Translations under genes and position numbers: made by a program | Shown here: positions 35,153-44,222 of the stretch, piece by piece | How the letters are laid out: the number at the start of each line of letters is the position of its first letter | Numbering within the stretch: the first letter of the stretch is position 1 | NCBI GenBank assembly: GCA_943371965.1 | Contig: CALRWV020000006.1 | Coordinates: forward strand, 1 to 64,000 | DNA length: 64,000 nt | Direction: 5' to 3' | From: CALRWV02 sp943371965 | GTDB taxonomy: Bacteria; Bacteroidota; JABWAT01 | The notes under the pieces: generated by a model | What the model saw: the letters and a program-made list of their open reading frames with translations, nothing else | Databases searched by the model: none | Told to the model about the DNA's origin: nothing

Positions 35153-36314
35153 AAAAAAGATTCTGATGGCTGCGTGTAATTTTTGGGATTCACCGTTTCA
35201 GGTCGGAAGTCATAATATTGCAAAAGCATTTGTTCAAAATGGATGGAAAGTCGCATTTATTTCCGATCCAATATCCCCCCTGCATTTTCTTAAAAAAGAA
35301 AATTCTGAGATTGATGGACGGATAAAACTAAATAAGTCAGGCGGAGAATGGAAACTTGAAAATCAGCTTTGGACTTATGTCCCTTTTAGTTTAATTACAC
35401 CTTACAACAAACCAATATTCAACTCTGAATGGGTTCTTGAAAATTGGTATAAATTGACAATTCCTTCTGTTAAAAATAAATTGGAAGAAGCAGGGTTTGG
35501 TTCTGTTGATCTGATTTACATTGACAGTATTTATCAATCCTTCTGGTTGGATAATATTGACCATAAAAAATCATTTTTCAGAATTGCCGATAATAATTCC
35601 GGTTTTTCAAGATTTAATTCTGCAATGGAAAAAGTTGAAAAAGAAATAGTGGCGAAATCAGATCTGACAATCTATTCAGCACGTAATTTGGAGTCAGTTG
35701 CAGATCATTTAAAACCCAAAAGAAAATTGTTTGTTCCAAATGGTGTTAATTTCTCTCACTTTTTATTGGGAAAAAAAGAAATACCGGAAGAACTGCAGAA
35801 TATTCCCCGTCCAATTGCTATCTATGTTGGAGCAATAAGCCATTGGTTTGATTTTGATTTGGTAAATACAGCAGCATTGAAGCTGCCCCATGTATCATTC
35901 GTTGTTATTGGAAATAAAGAATTGGCTGAAAAGAAACTTGAAAAAAGACCAAATGTTTTTTTCCTGGGAACAAAAAAATATGCTGAGATACCTCAATTTC
36001 TTTATCACTCTGATGTCGGAATTATTCCGTTCAATCTAAAAGATTATCCTGAACTGGTTAACAGTATCAACCCTCTGAAACTTTATGAGTATATGGCGTG
36101 TGGTTTGCAGGTCGTTTCTGTTGAATGGGAAGAACTGAAAAATATAAACAGTCCTGCATATTTGGCAAAAACATACGTTGAGTTTATCAGTGGAATTGAA
36201 GAAGCAGTGAATCAGAAAGGTTCCAATTCTGAAATTATGATAGAATATGCTAAGTCACAGGACTGGAAAACCAGAGTAAAGTATTTGATTGAAGAACTGG
36301 AAAAAAAAATTTAA
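35145..36314 (+). CDS. Glycosyltransferase (GT-B, GT1/GT4-like)
   Basis: A 389-residue protein starting 8 bp inside the previous gene. N-terminal features are CNFWDSPFQVGSHNIAKAF. The C-terminal donor site is DVGIIPFNLKDYPELVNSIN followed by PLKLYEYMACGLQVVSV. This fits the group of GT-B enzymes using UDP-sugars. The specificity is unknown. Confidence 0.82.
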   Translation: MAEKKILMAACNFWDSPFQVGSHNIAKAFVQNGWKVAFISDPISPLHFLKKENSEIDGRIKLNKSGGEWKLENQLWTYVPFSLITPYNKPIFNSEWVLENWYKLTIPSVKNKLEEAGFGSVDLIYIDSIYQSFWLDNIDHKKSFFRIADNNSGFSRFNSAMEKVEKEIVAKSDLTIYSARNLESVADHLKPKRKLFVPNGVNFSHFLLGKKEIPEELQNIPRPIAIYVGAISHWFDFDLVNTAALKLPHVSFVVIGNKELAEKKLEKRPNVFFLGTKKYAEIPQFLYHSDVGIIPFNLKDYPELVNSINPLKLYEYMACGLQVVSVEWEELKNINSPAYLAKTYVEFISGIEEAVNQKGSNSEIMIEYAKSQDWKTRVKYLIEELEKKI

Positions 36315-37451
36315 GTGGAAAAACGGATTAAAATCATCCAGATGATCAATGAAGCAACTCCAGGTGGAGGACAGTTGCATTTATTGTGGTTATGCGAAGA
36401 AATCTCCAAAAAATATAAAGATTTCAACATAACAGTTCTTGCAAATGAATCAGGATTCCTTACGGATGAATGCAGAAAGAATAATATTCGTTATCATATA
36501 ATCAGAATAAAACGATTTCCTTCTTTGAGTCAGCTGTTTAAATTGAAGCAAATTTTCAAAAATGAGCAACCGGATATTGTTCATGTTCATGGCGGAGTTG
36601 CTGCATTATGGGTCAAACTTACCAAACTGATTTTTGGGGCGTCCTTTAAAATTATTTATACCTATCATGGAATTCATTTTCATTATTTTAAAAATGTTTT
36701 TCGGAAATATGCGTTTTGGTTTGTGGATTTTATTACCAAATGGCAGGTCGATCATTTTATTCTTATATCCCAATCCGTATATAGTTTATCACAGTTTTAC
36801 CATCTGACCGGAAAAAATAATTCAACCATTATTTTAAATGGAATTCAGGAGCCCGGAAAAAAGCTGGGTGAAAGAGATATTTCTGATTTTCGGAAGACCA
36901 ATAATATAAATGCATCTGATTTTATAATCGGAACCATTGCACGGTTTGATCCTGCCAAAGGATATTCAGTCTTTTTGGATGTTGCTGAAAAAATGACTGA
37001 TAAATATCACGATATTCATTTTGTTATTATTGGTGATGGACCGGAAAGAAAATCCATTGAAAAAAGGATTTCAACCATATCAGGAAAGACCAGGATTCAT
37101 TTGCTTGGAAGTATTACCAATGCATCCAAATACATTGAATGCTTTAATGTTTTTCTTCTTACATCAATCTTTGAAGGTCTCGGACTTGTTTTGATTGAAT
37201 CATTTTATTTCAGAAGACCGGTTGTTGCTTCAAATATTGGTGGAATCCCAGAAATTGTTTCAGATGGAAAAAATGGTTTTCTTGTTTCAGTAGGAAATGT
37301 AGATAACTTTGCAGACCGGTTGACTGAACTTTACTATGACCGCCAACTTTCCGGAAAAATGGGTAATTCGGGCTATGATCTGGTTATGAACAGTTTTGGG
37401 ATTGAAAGAATGACAAGAGAAACAGTAGAAGTTTATAGAAAATTGTTATGA
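36315..37451 (+). CDS. Glycosyltransferase family 4
   Basis: A 378-residue GT4 enzyme starting with GTG directly after the preceding stop. Motifs are TPGGGQLHLLWLCEEI, HVHGGVAALWVKL, IIGTIARFDPAKGYSVFLDV, VIIGDGPERKSIEKRI and TSIFEGLGLVLIESFYFRRP, the last containing the E-x7-E motif. It overlaps the next gene by 4 bp. Confidence 0.9.
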   Translation: MEKRIKIIQMINEATPGGGQLHLLWLCEEISKKYKDFNITVLANESGFLTDECRKNNIRYHIIRIKRFPSLSQLFKLKQIFKNEQPDIVHVHGGVAALWVKLTKLIFGASFKIIYTYHGIHFHYFKNVFRKYAFWFVDFITKWQVDHFILISQSVYSLSQFYHLTGKNNSTIILNGIQEPGKKLGERDISDFRKTNNINASDFIIGTIARFDPAKGYSVFLDVAEKMTDKYHDIHFVIIGDGPERKSIEKRISTISGKTRIHLLGSITNASKYIECFNVFLLTSIFEGLGLVLIESFYFRRPVVASNIGGIPEIVSDGKNGFLVSVGNVDNFADRLTELYYDRQLSGKMGNSGYDLVMNSFGIERMTRETVEVYRKLL

Positions 37452-38122
37452 ATAACCTCATCGTTTTTGCAAAATATCCTGAATCGGGAAATGTTAAAAC
37501 CCGTATCGGTGAAAAAATCGGCATGGAAAAAGCATCAAAGTTATACCATCATTTTCTTCTTGATGCTTTTGAACAGTACAGCTATTTGGGAAAAACTTCT
37601 GTCAAAGTTTATTTTTCTCCGGAAAACAGACTGGTTAAAGAATACCGAAGACTTTTGCCTAACCAGTTTCATCTGAAATTCCAAATGGGAAATGATCTTG
37701 GAAGCAGAATGAAAAATGCTTTTGCTGATGAACTTTTTCATGGATCTTGCATGATAATCGGAACTGATCACCCGAACTTGCCTTCCAGATTTATTAAGGA
37801 AGGATTTGCTTTTCTCAATGACAATCCGAATTCAGTTGTGATCGGTAAAAGTACCGATGGCGGTTATTATACTTTGGGAATGAATTTTTTTTGTTCACAA
37901 TTGTTTGACGGAATGACTTATTCGCATCCGGATGTTTACTCTCAGACCATGAGCAAAATAAAATTACTGGGAATTGATTATCTGGAATTACCTGATTGGT
38001 ATGATATTGATGAGCCTGAAGATTTAAGCAAATTGGTTGTGGATTTCAAAGAAGAAAAACCTGATATCAATATTCCGAAACGGACAATTGAATTTATGAA
38101 AAACCAGCAGTTATATTTTTAA
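37448..38122 (+). CDS. DUF2064/TIGR04282-type glycosyltransferase
   Basis: A 224-residue GT-A-fold protein: LIVFAKYPESGNVKTRIGEK, QMGNDLGSRMKNAF, IIGTDHPNLPS and STDGGYYTLGM. The family includes proteins annotated for arsenosugar synthesis, but that name should not be taken literally here. It is translationally coupled (ATGA) to the preceding GT4 gene, which suggests a role in the same glycan. Confidence 0.85.
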   Translation: MNNLIVFAKYPESGNVKTRIGEKIGMEKASKLYHHFLLDAFEQYSYLGKTSVKVYFSPENRLVKEYRRLLPNQFHLKFQMGNDLGSRMKNAFADELFHGSCMIIGTDHPNLPSRFIKEGFAFLNDNPNSVVIGKSTDGGYYTLGMNFFCSQLFDGMTYSHPDVYSQTMSKIKLLGIDYLELPDWYDIDEPEDLSKLVVDFKEEKPDINIPKRTIEFMKNQQLYF

Positions 38123-38146
38123 CTTTACCAGACAATAAAATCTAAA

Positions 38147-39271
38147 ATGGAAACAAATAAAAAATTGAACGGACTAAAGGTTGCAATTGTACATGATTGG
38201 CTGACTGGAATGAGAGGCGGAGAAATGTGCCTCGAAATTCTCTGTGACATGTTTCCTGATGCTCCTGTTTTTACATTGGTTCACAACAAAGGATCCGTTT
38301 CCCAAAAAATCGAATCACATCCGATTTATACTTCATTCCTGCAAAAACTCCCATTTGTGAAAACTGGTTACCGGAATTATCTGCCATTTTTTCCTGTAGC
38401 AATAGAACAGCTTAATCTGAAACCATTTGATGTTGTAATTTCAACCAGCCATGCAGTAGCAAAAGGAATTATCCCACATTCAAAGGCACTTCATATTTCA
38501 TATATCCACACTCCAATGCGTTATGTTTGGGATTTGTATGATGAGTATTTTGGCGATGACAAAATCGGTTTTCTGAAAAAACTGATTGTTCCACCAATAG
38601 CTTCGTACTTGAGAAACTGGGATGTTTCAAGCAATAATAGGGTAGATGAATTCATTGCAAATTCTTACAATGTGAAGCAGAGAATCTGGAGACATTATCG
38701 GAGGGATGCTGAAGTTATTTATCCACCGGTTGATACAAATAAATTCGGACTAAGTGAAAAGTCTGACAACTTCTTTCTGATTGTTTCTGCTTTTGTTCCC
38801 TATAAAAGGGTTGATCTTGCTATAGAAGTTGCAAACCGGAGAAAAGAAAATCTGGTGATTGTTGGAAATGGACCTGACGAGAAAAAGCTGAAATCAATTG
38901 CTGGACCAACTGTTCAGTTTAAAAAAGCTTTGGCTCACGAAGAACTCAGATATTATTATCAGAATTGCAAAGCACTTTTATTTCCCGGTGAAGAAGATTT
39001 TGGAATTGTTCCGCTTGAAGCCCAGAGTGCAGGAAAACCTGTTATTGCATTTGGAAAAGGCGGCGTATTGGAAACTGTTGTCAACGGAAAAACAGGGATC
39101 TATTTTCCTGAACAGACAATTGATTCAATGAGTCTTGCAATTGATCGATTTAACAATACACCTTTTGATCCAAAGATTATCCGAAATCATGCTCTTGAAT
39201 TTGATTCGTCAATTTATGGGAAAAAGATGAGGGAATTTATCTTTAAAAAAATGGAATCACATTTCAAATGA
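38147..39271 (+). CDS. Glycosyltransferase family 4 (WbaZ-like mannosyltransferase type)
   Basis: A 374-residue protein: LKVAIVHDWLTGMRGGEMCL, ISYIHTPMRYVWDLYDEYFG, FFLIVSAFVPYKRVDLAIEV and FPGEEDFGIVPLEAQSAGKP (E-x7-E). These are typical of the WbaZ-like GT4 group that usually transfers mannose. It is the last clear member of the cluster and overlaps the next gene by 4 bp. Confidence 0.87.
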   Translation: METNKKLNGLKVAIVHDWLTGMRGGEMCLEILCDMFPDAPVFTLVHNKGSVSQKIESHPIYTSFLQKLPFVKTGYRNYLPFFPVAIEQLNLKPFDVVISTSHAVAKGIIPHSKALHISYIHTPMRYVWDLYDEYFGDDKIGFLKKLIVPPIASYLRNWDVSSNNRVDEFIANSYNVKQRIWRHYRRDAEVIYPPVDTNKFGLSEKSDNFFLIVSAFVPYKRVDLAIEVANRRKENLVIVGNGPDEKKLKSIAGPTVQFKKALAHEELRYYYQNCKALLFPGEEDFGIVPLEAQSAGKPVIAFGKGGVLETVVNGKTGIYFPEQTIDSMSLAIDRFNNTPFDPKIIRNHALEFDSSIYGKKMREFIFKKMESHFK

Positions 39272-40053
39272 CCTATCCTTACATTCTGACTCTGATTGGT
39301 GCATTTTTGTTTTTTTATTTGTTCCGTCATTGGAGAAATAAAAAAATGACAGAAATCTCTTCACTGGAAATATCACACTTTTCAAATATCGGATTCAATA
39401 ATCTGAACGAAGAAAAGTCGATAGATGAGCTCATGAAAAAAATTGCTTCGGATGGTATTTCAGTTGGTGATTGGAAAATGATGAAATTCGGTTCTGAATT
39501 AGAAATATGGATTGCGGATATTCAATCAAAAGATTTTGAATTGCAGCCATTTTACAGAGGTTCGAAATTTCAGGTTAAATCAGAGAAATTGTTTCCGGTT
39601 CAAAAGTGGGAAGGTTACAAACTGCTCACACTTGATGATGAGTTGGAATTGTTTGCAGAAATGATCCCATTTAATTCAAACCAAAATAGCACTGTTTTTT
39701 TAACAGCGTTTGGAGTTGAGGTTACATTATATGATTCTGTAAAAAGTTATGAGAGCGAAGTAAAGGCAACTTTTAAAAAACAGATAATTTCTCTTCCATA
39801 TCTGCGTTATCTTGAAAATCCGGATACTGCAGTTCCATCAGCAGAAGTAATTATTTCGGGAATTGTGAAAGAACACGAACGCAAAGTCAATCCTGAAACG
39901 GGTGTTGAGTTCTGGAATGTTAAAATTGAGATCAGGGAAAACTTCGTTTTGGATGCTGTTTGGGATTACAGGTTGGTTGATCGTTTTCCGCAAAGAGGAA
40001 ATGTATTGGTTGGTAATTTTTATTTATTTGGTTCACAGGAAGATTTGGGTTAA
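39268..40053 (+). CDS. Membrane-anchored protein of unknown function
   Basis: A 261-residue protein not recognised. One N-terminal helix (YILTLIGAFLFFYLFRHW) is followed by a soluble part of mixed alpha/beta composition with no Cys or His clusters. The Arg/Lys distribution after the helix suggests the soluble part is cytoplasmic. Its ATG overlaps the stop of the GT gene, so it is translated with the polysaccharide cluster, and it is followed 2 bp later by the DinB-like gene. Confidence 0.6.
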   Translation: MTYPYILTLIGAFLFFYLFRHWRNKKMTEISSLEISHFSNIGFNNLNEEKSIDELMKKIASDGISVGDWKMMKFGSELEIWIADIQSKDFELQPFYRGSKFQVKSEKLFPVQKWEGYKLLTLDDELELFAEMIPFNSNQNSTVFLTAFGVEVTLYDSVKSYESEVKATFKKQIISLPYLRYLENPDTAVPSAEVIISGIVKEHERKVNPETGVEFWNVKIEIRENFVLDAVWDYRLVDRFPQRGNVLVGNFYLFGSQEDLG

Positions 40054-40055
40054 TT

Positions 40056-40556
40056 ATGTCTGGATATCCTCACACACTCACAACAGAATTGAAAAACTGT
40101 TCAAATATGGAAGCCTTGGCTTTCTTTTATCAGCATTCCATGGATATGATTGGCTGGTTCAAACAGAATAAAGGGAAAATTGAATCATCAAACCCTGACC
40201 TTGATAAATGGACAGCATTGGAAACTATATCTCATGTTTTATACTGGGATCATTTATTCATGGAACACCGTTTCATGCCAACGGCAAATGGAGAAAGGAA
40301 ACTGATTTCATTGGATGACCCGAGAACCAATACAAAATCCATCACCATTGCAGCCAAAGGATTCAGTTATCTGATTCAGGATTTGGAAAGAAGCCGTAAA
40401 CAGATGACCAATATTTTGGGCGAACTTGAAGATAAACAGTGGGAAAACTATTCCTTTCATCCTGAATGGAAACGGGTTGATCTGTTCAGATTGATTGAAG
40501 AACTGGTAAAACATGATTGCCATCATGGAAAAGCAATAGAGGCGATGATAAGCTGA
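40056..40556 (+). CDS. DinB-like (YfiT/DinB superfamily) protein
   Basis: A 166-residue four-helix protein. ISHVLYWDHLFMEHRF near residue 65 and VKHDCHHGKAIEAMI at the C-terminus supply the spaced histidines (H and HxxxH) of the DinB-like metal site. The family includes thiol transferases and many proteins of unknown role. It is last in the operon that began at 24675. Confidence 0.7.
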   Translation: MSGYPHTLTTELKNCSNMEALAFFYQHSMDMIGWFKQNKGKIESSNPDLDKWTALETISHVLYWDHLFMEHRFMPTANGERKLISLDDPRTNTKSITIAAKGFSYLIQDLERSRKQMTNILGELEDKQWENYSFHPEWKRVDLFRLIEELVKHDCHHGKAIEAMIS

Positions 40557-40559
40557 AAA

Positions 40560-40650
40560 AACCGCTGACTACCGACCAAAGACGACAGAGAAAACAACCG
40601 ACAGCTATGATTTCTAAGCCGGTGGTCTATCGTCAGTTGTCTGTCGTCCA
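40560..40650. repeat. Inverted pair of degenerate 7-bp repeat arrays
   Basis: On the plus strand GAC recurs at 40567, 40574 and 40581 (period 7; GACTACC, GACCAAA, GACGACA). On the other side, GTC recurs at 40625, 40632, 40639 (as GTC) and 40646, giving four GACNANN heptamers on the minus strand. GACGACAGA (40581-40589) and TCTGTCGTC (40640-40648) pair perfectly. A T-rich tail (40660-40668) follows, so the structure may also end transcription. Confidence 0.65.
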
Positions 40651-40680
40651 AGTTTCTTGATCTTTTTTCAACCATTTACC

Positions 40681-40711
40681 TTGACTGTATTAATTCCGAA
40701 CCTTACCTTTG
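40681..40711 (+). promoter_or_regulatory. Bacteroidota-type promoter of rplM
   Basis: TTG at 40681-40683, a 20-bp spacer, and TACCTTTG at 40704-40711 match the -33/-7 consensus TTG/TANNTTTG. The rplM start lies 56 bp downstream, leaving a ~50-nt leader. Confidence 0.78.
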
Positions 40712-40767
40712 CAAGCTATTTTTTAAAGAAATAGACCAAAAACGTTAAATAATGCTGGGAGAATACT

Positions 40768-41229
40768 GTGGATCATAACAGTTTTAAGACCTTCAGCGCA
40801 AAACCGGGCGAAGTTGAAAGCAAGTGGTGGGTTCTTGATGCCACTGATTTGATCGTCGGTCGTGTTGCAACTGAAGTGGCTTCATTAATCAGAGGTAAAC
40901 ATAAACCTCAATTTACGCCTCACGTTGATACCGGTGACCATGTCATCATTATCAATGCGGGTAAGGTGAAATTGTCAGGTGCTAAGGAAGATGTAAAGGA
41001 ATACTTCACCTATTCCGGCTTTCCTGGTGGCGATAAGTATAAAAAATTCAGAGATTTGAAGAGAAACGATCCTGAATATATTTTGAAAAGAGCCGTTCGT
41101 GGAATGCTTCCTAAAAACCGTTTGGGCGATAAACTGATCAACAAACTGAAAGTATATTCAGGTGCAGAGCATGAACATCAGGCTCAACAACCGGAAGCTT
41201 TCGTTGTAAAAAAAGTAGGAGTCAAATAA
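40768..41229 (+). CDS. rplM: 50S ribosomal protein L13
   Basis: A 153-residue protein, normal length. KWWVLDATDLIVGRVATEVA, HVDTGDHVIIINAGKVKLSG and AVRGMLPKNRLG are L13 signatures. It starts with GTG after GGGAGAATACT; the ATG 16 bp upstream is out of frame. It is first in the rplM-rpsI pair, 3 bp apart. Confidence 0.97.
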   Translation: MDHNSFKTFSAKPGEVESKWWVLDATDLIVGRVATEVASLIRGKHKPQFTPHVDTGDHVIIINAGKVKLSGAKEDVKEYFTYSGFPGGDKYKKFRDLKRNDPEYILKRAVRGMLPKNRLGDKLINKLKVYSGAEHEHQAQQPEAFVVKKVGVK

Positions 41230-41232
41230 CGA

Positions 41233-41619
41233 ATGGTAAATTTTGATGCCGTAGGCAGAAGAAAAACAGCTGTTGCCAGAGTAAGAATCAAAGCAGGTTC
41301 AGGCAATGTCATCATCAACAAAAAAGCAATTGAAACCTATCTTCCGACAGAAATTTTAAGAATGGTTGTAGCAAGACCTTTTTCTACAAGCAAGACTGAA
41401 GGAAAATATGACGTTGTTGTTAATGTTCGTGGTGGTGGCCTTTCAGGTCAGGCGGGTGCAATTTCTTTGGGAATTTCACGTTGTCTGTTAAAAGCTGAAG
41501 ATGGTGTTCGTGAATCATTGAAAAGAGAAGGTCTTCTAACCCGCGATTCCAGAATGGTGGAACGTAAAAAACCGGGTAGACCAAAAGCCAGAAAAAGATT
41601 TCAATTTTCTAAACGTTAA
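41233..41619 (+). CDS. rpsI: 30S ribosomal protein S9
   Basis: A 128-residue protein with FDAVGRRKTAVARVRIKAGS, GGGLSGQAGAISLGISRCLL and the C-terminal basic tail GRPKARKRFQFSKR that contacts P-site tRNA. The family order rplM-rpsI is universal. Confidence 0.97.
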   Translation: MVNFDAVGRRKTAVARVRIKAGSGNVIINKKAIETYLPTEILRMVVARPFSTSKTEGKYDVVVNVRGGGLSGQAGAISLGISRCLLKAEDGVRESLKREGLLTRDSRMVERKKPGRPKARKRFQFSKR

Positions 41620-41668
41620 TCTAATACACATTTATTACCACACATACATTCTGATAACCAAATTCCTG

Positions 41669-41692
41669 TCCCGATTCATTTCGGGATCTTTT
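41669..41692 (+). terminator. Hairpin between rpsI and rpsB
   Basis: TCCCGA (41669-41674) pairs with TCGGGA (41681-41686), loop TTCATT, followed by TCTTTT. An outer CCAAA/TTTGG pairing is possible. It may be a weak terminator or part of the rpsB leader, where S2 autoregulation is known in other bacteria (inference). Confidence 0.5.
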
Positions 41693-41730
41693 GGCTTAGA
41701 AGAGGGATGTAGAGGATAAAGGAAAACATA

Positions 41731-42477
41731 ATGCAACCAGTTGAATTAAAGAAACTACTCGAAGCAGGTGTACATTTCGGACACCTGACCCGCAGATGGA
41801 ATCCGAAAATGAAACCGTATATTCTGATGGAAAGAAACGGAATTCATTTGTTGGATCTGAAAAAGACCCAAACTGCGCTTACTGAAGCCTGTGAAGCAAT
41901 CCAAAAAGTGACTGCTGAAGGTAAAAAAGTGCTTTTTGTCGGTACCAAACCACAAGCCCGTGAAATTCTTGCTACAGAAGCAAAAAGAGCTAACCAGCCT
42001 TTCGTTACTGAAAGATGGTTGGGTGGAATGCTCACGAACTTTGTTACCATCCGTAAATCTGTTAAAAGACTTCAGAACATCGAAAAGATGATTCAAGATG
42101 GTACTTTTGACAAATTCATTAAAAAAGAAAGATTGATGATCACCCGCGAACAGGAAAAACTGAGCAAGATTCTTTCCGGTGTGGCTACAATCAACAGACT
42201 TCCAGGTGCAATTTTCATTGTTGATTTAAACAAAGAACACATTGCAGTTGATGAAGCACACCGTTTGGGAATTCCAGTTTTCGGTCTTTTGGATACAAAT
42301 TGTAATCCTGATTCCGTTGATTTCGGTATCCCGGCAAATGATGATGCTGTTGGTTCAATCGAAATTATTGTTAAAACCATTGCCGATGCTTTAATTGAAG
42401 GAAGCACAAAGGCTACTATTGTTGCAGATAAAGACGGTGACGTTGAAGTTGCTGAAACAGAAGCTGCAAAAGCATAA
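41731..42477 (+). CDS. rpsB: 30S ribosomal protein S2
   Basis: A 248-residue protein with LLEAGVHFGHLTRRWNPKMK, VTERWLGGMLTNFVTIRKSV and PVFGLLDTNCNPDSVDFGIP. It ends in an acidic tail. RBS-like AAAGG lies before the ATG. It is followed 17 bp later by tsf. Confidence 0.97.
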   Translation: MQPVELKKLLEAGVHFGHLTRRWNPKMKPYILMERNGIHLLDLKKTQTALTEACEAIQKVTAEGKKVLFVGTKPQAREILATEAKRANQPFVTERWLGGMLTNFVTIRKSVKRLQNIEKMIQDGTFDKFIKKERLMITREQEKLSKILSGVATINRLPGAIFIVDLNKEHIAVDEAHRLGIPVFGLLDTNCNPDSVDFGIPANDDAVGSIEIIVKTIADALIEGSTKATIVADKDGDVEVAETEAAKA

Positions 42478-42494
42478 GAATTTAGGAGAATTAA

Positions 42495-43370
42495 ATGGCT
42501 GAAATTACCGCTGATGCTGTAAAAGCATTGAGGGAAAAATCCGGCGCCGGTATGATGGACTGCAAGAAAGCTCTTGCAGAAACCAACGGCGATATGGAAA
42601 AAGCAATTGAATACCTTCGTAAAAAAGGGGCCTCAGTTGCTGCAAAACGTTCTGACCGTGATGCAAAAGAAGGAATGGTGGTTTCTGCCGTTTCTGCCGA
42701 TGCAAAAACCGGTGTTATTGTTGAAGTAAACTGTGAAACTGATTTCGTTGCAAGAAACGAAGTGTTTGCAGGTTTTGCTCAAGGTGTCACAAAATTGGCT
42801 CTTGATACAAAATCAAAAACAGTTGCAGATTTATTGAATCAGGTTGGTTCATTTACAAATGGATTGAAAGTGGCAGATTATATCAATGAAATGGTCGGGA
42901 AAACCGGCGAAAAAGTTGATATCCGCCGTGTAGCTTTCGTTTCTGCTGATAATGGAATTGTTGTTGATTACATTCACCCGGGCTCAAAATTAGGCGTTTT
43001 GGTTACTTTGTCAACCGAAGCTGCTGCAAACGGTGAAGTTAAAACACTCGGAAAAGATCTTGCAATGCAGGTTGCAGCTGCCAATCCGATTGTTGTAACA
43101 CGTGAAAAAGTTGACACATCCAAAATCAATGCAGAATTGGATATCTATAAAACCCAGGCGAGAAATGAAAAGAAACCTGAAGCAGTAATTGAAAAAATTG
43201 CTACAGGTAAGCTTGAGAAATTTTACGAAGAAAATGTTCTTGTTGAACAGAAATTTGTAAAAGATCCAACCAAATCTGTCAAAACGCTTGTTGAGGAAAC
43301 GTCAAAGCAAGTGGGAAAACCCGTCACAATCGTTCATTTTGAACGGATTTTGTTGGGCGAAAATGTTTAA
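42495..43370 (+). CDS. tsf: Translation elongation factor Ts
   Basis: A 291-residue protein: UBA-like N-terminus (VKALREKSGAGMMDCKKALA) and the core motif CETDFVARNEVF. It exchanges GDP for GTP on EF-Tu. AGGAG precedes the start. A terminator follows directly. Confidence 0.97.
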   Translation: MAEITADAVKALREKSGAGMMDCKKALAETNGDMEKAIEYLRKKGASVAAKRSDRDAKEGMVVSAVSADAKTGVIVEVNCETDFVARNEVFAGFAQGVTKLALDTKSKTVADLLNQVGSFTNGLKVADYINEMVGKTGEKVDIRRVAFVSADNGIVVDYIHPGSKLGVLVTLSTEAAANGEVKTLGKDLAMQVAAANPIVVTREKVDTSKINAELDIYKTQARNEKKPEAVIEKIATGKLEKFYEENVLVEQKFVKDPTKSVKTLVEETSKQVGKPVTIVHFERILLGENV

Positions 43371-43375
43371 ATGAA

Positions 43376-43405
43376 AAGGTCTCTCAAAAGGAGACCTTTT
43401 TTTTT
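43376..43405 (+). terminator. Rho-independent terminator after tsf
   Basis: AAGGTCTC (43376-43383) pairs with GAGACCTT (43391-43398) and is followed by an uninterrupted run of T. It separates rpsB-tsf from pyrH-frr. Confidence 0.9.
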
Positions 43406-43471
43406 GTTTTTTTGCGGGATTAAGGTCGGTTCTAATCAGCGGTTCACATCAATTTTATCAAGGGGAAAATA

Positions 43472-44185
43472 ATGAAATCCAAATTCAAACGGGTTCTTTT
43501 AAAATTAAGCGGTGAAAGTTTGATGGGAAACCAGCATTATGGAATTGATCCTACAGTTCTTGATCAGTTTGCTGATGATATCGGTGATGCAAGAGAATTA
43601 GGTGTTGAAATTGCAATTGTAATTGGTGGCGGAAATATTTTCCGGGGAATATCAGGTGCAGCAAAAGGTATGGATCGTGTTCAGGGCGATTATATGGGAA
43701 TGTTGGCAACTGTCATCAATTCAATGGCACTTCAGGATGCGTTGGAAAGAAAGGGAATTTACACCCGTTTGCTAACTGCAATTAAAATGGAACAGATTGC
43801 AGAACCGTTTATCAGAAGACGCGCAATCCGCCACTTGGAAAAAGGTAGGTTGGTGATTTTCGGTGCAGGTACCGGAAATCCATATTTTACAACCGATACT
43901 GCTGCAGCTTTGAGAGCAATCGAAATTGAAGCTGATATAATTATCAAAGGAACACGGGTTGATGGAATTTATGATTCTGATCCTGAAAAAAATCCTGATG
44001 CTTTGAAACTGGATTCAATTACTTATAGAGATGTACTCGAAAAAAATCTTCGGGTTATGGATTTAACTGCCATTACGTTATGTCAGGATAACAAACTTCC
44101 GATTATGGTTTTCAATATGGAAGAAAAAGGGAATTTTAAGAAATTATTAACGGGCGATACAATTGGATCAATTGTAAAAGCTTAA
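43472..44185 (+). CDS. pyrH: UMP kinase
   Basis: A 237-residue amino-acid-kinase-fold protein of standard length: RVLLKLSGESLMG, AIVIGGGNIFRGISG, ATVINSMALQDAL, FGAGTGNPYFTTDTAAALRA and KGTRVDGIYDSDP. It makes UDP from UMP. AAGGGG precedes the ATG. It forms a pair with frr. Confidence 0.97.
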   Translation: MKSKFKRVLLKLSGESLMGNQHYGIDPTVLDQFADDIGDARELGVEIAIVIGGGNIFRGISGAAKGMDRVQGDYMGMLATVINSMALQDALERKGIYTRLLTAIKMEQIAEPFIRRRAIRHLEKGRLVIFGAGTGNPYFTTDTAAALRAIEIEADIIIKGTRVDGIYDSDPEKNPDALKLDSITYRDVLEKNLRVMDLTAITLCQDNKLPIMVFNMEEKGNFKKLLTGDTIGSIVKA

Positions 44186-44222
44186 AAGAAAATTTAAATT
44201 TAATTTTTTAAAGGTGAACAGT

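Noticed and set aside
37448..38122. Arsenosugar biosynthesis from the TIGR04282 family name
   Set aside because: No arsenic methyltransferase or arsenosugar partner gene is nearby, and the gene is embedded in a glycan cluster.
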